DNA from: Tolypeutes matacus
Lineage: Eukaryota > Chordata > Mammalia > Cingulata > Chlamyphoridae
DNA: 64,000 nucleotides
Direction: 5' to 3'
NCBI GenBank assembly: GCA_026826555.1
Contig: JAKSZT010038899.1
Coordinates: 259,605 to 323,604, forward strand
The notes under the pieces: generated by a model
The model's database searches: none
Seen by the model: only the letters and a program-made list of their open reading frames with translations
What the model was told of the DNA's origin: nothing
Program-made: the position numbers and the translations under genes
Shown here: piece after piece, positions 58,040 to 64,000 of the stretch
How positions within the stretch are numbered: the first letter of the stretch is position 1
Layout of the letters: every line of letters begins with the position of its first letter

Positions 58040-59295
58040 TGAATAAATTAGAGGTAACATATATTCAGGGACAGTAAGTCTCAGAGCTGCTAAAATGTCA
58101 ATTCTTCACAACATGATCTATAGATTCATTGAAATGTCAATCAAAATCCCAGCATGCTGTTGTATATTTATCAACAAACCGATTCTAAAATGTACATGAA
58201 AACACAAAAGATATGGAATAACACAATACTGAAAAAGTAGGGGAAAGTTGTGTGACTCCCTACCTTGCTTCAAAACTTAATATAAGGCTCCAGCAACCAA
58301 GGGCAACTGGATATTGGTGAAAAAGTAATACAGGGTTCAAAGTAACAGAATAGAAAGTCAAAAACTTGACAACAACAAATATAGTAAAAAGATCTTTGAC
58401 AAAAAAGCAAAGGCAATTTAATGGAGCTGCAATGGAATGGAACCCAAAAAATTAACCTAAATGCACACTTTGCATAGAAATTAATTAAAATGTGATTCAT
58501 AGACCCAAATATAAACCACAAAATTATAAAACTTCTACAAGATAACATCGGAGAAATTATAGGAGTGTATGGGGTTGGCAATGATTTTTGAAATACAATA
58601 CCAAAGGCACAATTCATGAAAAAAATTAAAATCATGGTCTTTACTGAAATTAAATACTTCTGCTCTACTAAAGGTACTGTAAAGGGAATGAAAATTCAAA
58701 CCACAAACAGAAAATACAGACAAAACCCATATGAGTTAAAGGACATTTAAACAAAATGTTAAAAAATCTTCAAATTCCATTGTAACAAGACAAAGTTTAA
58801 ATTGGGCTAAAGATCTGAGAAAAATCTCATCAAAGTAAATATGCAGATGGCAAAAATAATATGAAAAGAGGATCACCATCATTTGTCTTCAGGAAACTGC
58901 AAATTAAAACAATGAGATACAAATGCACATATATTAGAAAGGTTAAATTCCAAAAAAAAAAAAAAAAAAATAGAGAAAGAAACAAAAAACTTCCCTTTGC
59001 TGGTGAGGTGCAGAATCACACCAACAACCCAGTTTGTGGGAAGTCAAAATGGCACAGTCATTTTGAAGCACATTTTGACAGTTTCTTACCAAGCTAAACC
59101 TCGTTTTACCATACCACCAATCCAACATGCTCTTAAGTATTTACTCAGCTGATGTGAAAATGAATATCTACACAAAATCCTATACAAGAATGTTTTTAGC
59201 AGCTTCATTCATCATCAACCAAAACTAGAAGGAACTAAGTTGTCCATCAATGTGTGCATGGATAAACAAAATATCCAATGGAATATTATGCTCAT
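58040..59295 (+). repeat. LINE-1 ORF2 C-terminal fragment (plus orientation)
   Basis: Carries in order the DNA landmarks of the LINE-1 ORF2 end: 'gcaaaggcaatttaatgg', 'aaaattataaaacttctacaaga', 'gcaaattaaaacaatgagata' and 'aatatccaatggaatattatg'. An 18-base poly-A run interrupts it at 58953-58970. Heavily mutated. Confidence 0.8.
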
Positions 59296-59609
59296 TGTTC
59301 CTATCTTTTTCAAGAAAATGTCTCATTCTCTGAAATTATCTCTTCTATTTTTTTTTGAAATTATTTTTTTCTTAATCTTCTAATGTTTTTACTTAGGCTT
59401 TTAATTTTATTTAAAATGCACAAGTTCATTCTCTATCCTATCTACACCTGCCTTTTACAGAATTCTTTTCTATTTCTGGAATTGAGATATTTTTATTTTT
59501 TTCCTTTTTCATAACTTATTAAAACTTAATTTATTAAAATAATGTATAATACAATTTTTATTCCATGTTTTTCCATACTCCCAGCTGATTTCCTACAAGT
59601 ATTTGTTTG

Positions 59610-59990
59610 TTTATACTTTTTTTTGTATCTGCATTTTGTTTTGAAGTTTTCCTCAAGATTTGTAATATAGGTAGTGTTTCATAGTTAGCAAAATGTCACC
59701 AAGAAAATGACTAGACCATCTTCATATTTTCTCAAGGGTTATTGACTTGAGAAAAAAGACAAAAGACATGGAAGGAACTCACATTTAACCACTGTCATAT
59801 TATTTTTATAAATCTCTTGTTGGTTACTTTTAATAGAAATATATTTTATTGTTTCCTGCCAAGCAATTATGAAACTGGCTGCCACTACCCTGGACACTAT
59901 AGTGGGAACAAAATTCCATTTTCCTAAGCACAGAAACAATGTCACCAACTCAAGTAAAAAGGAAATTTACATTACACACATGGAGTAAAG
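59610..59990 (+). repeat. Intergenic duplication, copy 2
   Basis: Colinear with 44855-45270. The V-like relic at 60170 follows it at a distance comparable to the gap between copy 1 and V-C. Confidence 0.65.
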
Positions 59991-60169
59991 AAAGAGGCCT
60001 AAAACACTTTTTCCTGGGGTAGAGAAGGAAACATAAAAAGTTTTTCAAATAATCCAGTTCTTCAAGATAGAGATCCAAGGCTTCCACATCAGACTTCATC
60101 AGGACCCATGTAAGTCAGCCCATTTACATCAGGACAGCAAGCAACAACTGGGTCTGAGTCAATGGAGTC

Positions 60170-60400
60170 ATCAACTCAGATCCTGAAGTCTGAATTCACA
60201 GACAGGAATATGGTCTGGAGTCACCTGTTACAGCTCCTCCATTGGATGGTGGGTCCGGGAGAGTCTGAGGAGCAGCACAGGTTAGTTCTTCTGCTCATAT
60301 GGACAGAGGTCCTCCATCTATGTGGATTTGGGGCCAAGGATACAGTGAATGGCAAGAGGCCCTTGCTCTATGTAGACAAAGCTGGCACTCTGTGATAGCA
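60170..60400 (+). pseudogene. Very degraded IGHV relic (V-F)
   Basis: A block reading 'ttggatggtgggtccggg' resembles the FR1-FR2 junction with W-V-R, and 'ggcaagaggcccttgctctatg' near 60351 resembles the FR3 'aagaacacgctgtat' region of IGHV3. No clean framework is readable and there are stops. The duplicated flank upstream adds weak support. Confidence 0.3.
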
Positions 60401-61889
60401 GATTAGGGCAGTGTGTGGTCCCTGATGGGAGTGCCTTCTGCTTAGAGCTTTCTCCATCTCACACATACTTGTCCCATGCTCACCTGCTGAAGAAGCTGCC
60501 CCTTCCACCCCTTGAGGGTGCCATGTTCCTTGGGGTCCTAAATCCAATAGTTGCTTCACCCTGTTCTCTACACATTTCACCCATCCTAAGCTTTGATGTG
60601 GACTCTTCTCAGTTATGCCTATTTATTTCATTGTGGGCATCCTTCTAAGAAGTTGACACAGGTAAGGTCATTTTCTTATATCAATGCTAAGATATGGTTC
60701 CTATGGTCCCCTCCTGTGGTTGGAGACCCTGGAGAAATGGTGACTTGTGACCTGGACTGAGCTGGACATGGATGCCATTCTGTGTGAAGAGTACACATCC
60801 TGCATGCCTATTTCCCCAAGGGCTTTCCTTCCCCTTGCCTGGGTTCTCCTTCCTTTCAGTCCCCAGTGCAATGTCAGGGAGATTCAGAACTGCATTTAGT
60901 TCACATCAAGGGGAAAGTGAGGTGACTGCCTCTAGGCTATCCCTCCCTTTACTTAGGTCTTTGACTTAGGTCCCAGGGTGACCTTTCCTTGCTCATCTGA
61001 CATAGTAAATCAAGCACCACTTGAAACTCACAGATATTCTGTGTCAAATAAGGACTTATTTTCAATCTAAAAATTAAACCCAAGTTAGGGAAAATTAGTA
61101 ATTAAACCTCAGTTTTTGTTCCTTGTAAAATAGATTTTATATATTTAAAGTTTTAAATTAACAGAGATCTTGAGTAAATATATAGATTCCCCATAGATCC
61201 CATATCTACTTTCTCCTATTGTTAAACTTGTCAATATTCATGATACATTAATCAAAGTCACCATTAATAATAATAATAAACTATGGAATTTCTTGGATGT
61301 CACCCATTTTTCTATGTATTTCCTCTTTCTGATGTTGGATACAATCTATACACTATGTTGTATAGAGGATTCATATCTTCTAAGTCTCCTCTGGTCCATG
61401 ACAGTTTCTCATTCTTGCTTTTGTATTCAGATATTTTTTGCAAATGCTCTCAATTTGGGATGTGCAAAGATTTCTCATGATTGCAGTAGCATACAGTTGT
61501 TTATTTTATTTTTTTTTATTTACATTATAGTTTTTAAAAAATATTTTAAAAGAAGTAGCATACAGTTTTGGGTGAGAGTGCCACAGAGATTCAGAACCTT
61601 TCTCCTTGTGTCATACCAGGGGACACATGTCATCAACATGAGTCAACAGGGGCTATATTTAATTCCCTCACTTTTTCACTTGGTTAGGGAGGGTTTTTCC
61701 ACCTTATCCATAAAGTTACTATTTGTCCCTTTCCATACTTTATTCCTTGGAATTGATCCTTAGTGAACAACACCTGTTCAAGGGGAAGGGTGTTATGCAT
61801 CAACTCCTTCATCCAGTTGGTTGGGGGAATCTGGATATATTACTTGAAATATCATCATATTTCACTTATTCATTGGGTTATAATCCTAT
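60401..61889. other. Unassigned sequence
   Basis: Nothing recognised. The 156-codon frame at 61293-61763 is hydrophobic and T-rich with no family signal. Confidence 0.35.
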
Positions 61890-62985
61890 ATAGTATTTTT
61901 TATAAAGGTATTTTATTGAAATATATTTACAAACCATAGAATATATCCAAATTGTACAATCATTTGCTCTCAGTATAATCACAGAGTTTTGCATTCATAA
62001 CCACAATCAAATTCAAATCCTATTCATTACCCCAAAGAGCAAAACCCCATATTCCTAATATCCCCCTATTATTGACACTTACCATTGGAGTGGTAACTTT
62101 GTTAAAACTGATGAAAAGATATTAAAACATTGCTTTTAACTATAGTTCATAGTTTGCATGGGATATATTTTTCCTATATCCTACTCTTTAGTGACATACA
62201 ATAGTCCTAGCTCATGACAGAATATTCTTATATTTATACTATAAATTAAACTCCACAACAGGGTTATCTGTATTATACAGTCCCATGGTTTTTAAAAAAT
62301 TAGCAATGGTATAGGTTGACAGAAAAGTCATCCAAATAACACATTATCTTATACCCTCCTCCTGTTAACACTTTGCATTAGTGTGTTATTTTTGTTACAA
62401 GTGATGAAAGAATATTAAAATATTACTACTACCTATAGTCCATAGCTTATATTATATATATTTTCCATATATAATTCCATTTTTAACACCATGTAATAAT
62501 ATTGTACACTTTATACCTCAAGAAAGAACATTCTTATATTTGTTCTATTAACCACTCTCCACCATCCACCATAGGGTCTACTGTTTTACAGTCACATGTT
62601 TTGTCCAAATTTTATAGTCAATGGTTTTCAGTCTAATCACAGAGTTGTTCTGTCATCACCACAGCCAATTTTAGAACATTTTTACTACTCCAAAAAAAAA
62701 ATCCCATGTCCCCTTATACTCACTTATTATTTACCCTTAACATAGGTAGTCCCTTCATTGCAATTACTTAAGAACATTACAATATCATTTTTTTACTATA
62801 GGCCATAAGTTTCATCAGTTTTGTTTTTCCCATATATCACCATGCTATGAATACCTTTTAATAGTGACATACATTTGTTCTAGATCATGGTGGAACATTC
62901 ATGTATTTTTACTATTAAACACATTCTTCATTGACTACAGAGTTCACTTAGTTATGTAATCCCAACTTTATCCTTTAGCTTTCAT
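61890..62985 (-). repeat. LINE-like 3' region with three internal repeats
   Basis: Three imperfect modules of about 300-350 bases share 'tattaaaacatt' (62118, 62412, 62770), 'ccatagtttgca' style and 'ttttcc' landmarks and a 'cagtc(a/c)catg' block. The style resembles other minus-strand LINE 3' regions here. Confidence 0.5.
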
Positions 62986-62995
62986 TTTATTGCCA

Positions 62996-63190
62996 ATTAT
63001 GAAACTAGAACACCATTGTCATCCATTATTAGGGTAATGTTAGCTTCATACAATGAGTTTGGTAGCATTCTCTCCTGTTCAATTTTTGGAAGATTTTCAA
63101 GAAGATTGTTATTAATTCATCTTTGACCAGAAGAATTTCTCTGTGAAGATTTTTGGTCCTGGACTTTTCTTTTGTGGAGGGTTTTTTTTT
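62996..63190 (-). repeat. LINE-1 ORF2 fragment
   Basis: The plus-strand text 'attattagggtaatgttagc' and 'ttttggtcctggacttttc' equals the LINE-1 RT-domain DNA seen at 30490-30640. Only about 190 bases remain. Confidence 0.75.
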
Positions 63191-63429
63191 CCTTTCATTT
63201 TTTAAATATATTTTTATTAGAGAAGATGTGAGCTTACAAAACAATCATGGACATGTGTGGAATTCCCATACACCACCCCTCCACCAACACACTATATTGT
63301 TGTGGAAAATTTGTTACAAATTATGAGATTGTATCATCAGACTATTACCACTAACTATGGTATATAGTGTACCTTTGGTATATATTTTTTCCATACCCTT
63401 TTTGAAGAGGTTTTGATGACTGATTCATT

Positions 63430-64000
63430 ATATATTTTTTTATTTTTTTATAATGGGTAAAAATCAAAATTCTCACAATACATACAAACATTTGCAAAAT
63501 GATATATAAATATATATGCATATATGTGTATTTGCTTACAAAAATGTTATTTATATATATATATATATATACATATATTTTAAGAGGTGCTTAGATTACC
63601 TAAAATATTACACGGAACCCACTGGGATTCCCATGTTGCCCACCTCCCACACCTCCAACCACATCCAACACAAACATCTCCCACAGTGTGGCCCACCAAC
63701 CTCAATGAACTTACACATCCTGGAGCCTTGCCACCAACCGTAGACCACAGTTCACACTGTAGACCACACTTTCTCCCACTCAGTTCTGAGTGGTGTGTGC
63801 TGATTTAAAATGGCCTACATCCATTGCCACAACAGTACTCAGGACAACCTCCAACTCCCAAAGAAGCCCCTGTATTTCAACTGCTCATCCCCTCCCTACC
63901 CAAAAACTGTCAAGTGGCCACTGGCTCCACCTCATTGTTATAATTTCTTGCATTGCAAGAATCACCATATGTGAGCAAGAGAATACCATCAAGTCCACAC
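63430..64000 (-). repeat. LINE-1 3' region, runs off right edge
   Basis: The same family and orientation as 53010-53900: A-rich end, (TA)n at 63551-63572, 'aggtgcttagattacc' and 'cccacctcccacacctcc' blocks. Confidence 0.75.

Noticed and set aside
61293..61763. 156-codon plus-strand frame as a membrane protein
   Set aside because: Hydrophobicity follows from T-rich codons. No family signal, and a poly-T run lies inside.
1..64000. CRISPR arrays, operons or bacterial mobile elements
   Set aside because: No regularly spaced repeats or prokaryotic gene layout. All recognisable content is mammalian.

Overview
This window is vertebrate chromosomal DNA from a placental mammal. It has no bacterial gene organisation. 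It carries LINE-1 elements, one MIR-like SINE, MLT1-like LTRs, endogenous retroviruses (ERVs) of two classes, and a row of immunoglobulin heavy-chain variable (IGHV) pseudogenes. The style of the LINE-1 3' regions and the lack of any recognisable young SINE make me suspect a xenarthran (sloth-like) genome. That is a weak guess and needs a database search. No intact host protein-coding gene was found.

Layout. 1-3563: partial class I (gammaretrovirus-like) ERV on the minus strand, running off the left edge. 4160-4312: MIR-like SINE. 4330-7010: minus-strand LINE-1 fragment. 7031-9816: 5' half of a class II (betaretrovirus-like) ERV on the plus strand (LTR, primer site, gag, dUTPase-protease, start of RT). 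9817-18709: a full-structure class I provirus on the minus strand (LTR, polypurine tract, env, pol, gag, tRNA-Glu-like primer site, LTR), the same family as the copy at 1-3563. 18710-19620: an envelope TM remnant on the plus strand. 22310-25440: LINE 3' end, the 3' end of another class I ERV with its LTR, and a solo LTR with perfect 6-bp target duplications.

26,990-52,330 is an IGHV cluster, all on the plus strand: IGHV4-like, IGHV4-like, IGHV5-like, IGHV3-like and IGHV4-like. A sixth, very degraded relic lies near 60.2-60.4 kb. Every segment is broken. Several keep leader exons, octamer promoters or recombination signals, so the window most likely lies in the V region of the IGH locus or an orphan copy of it. 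A near full-length LINE-1 (28,132-34,246) with a 12-bp target duplication is inserted between the first two V segments.

From 52.4 kb to the end the sequence is mostly LINE-1 3' regions and ORF2 fragments in both orientations, one 3'-UTR retrocopy, and a duplicated intergenic block (44.86-45.27 kb and 59.61-59.99 kb). The most unusual structures are the class I provirus that separates discontinuous pieces of other retroviral sequence without target duplications, a roughly 300-bp tandem duplication in its 5' leader, and the mixed-clan IGHV pseudogene row.
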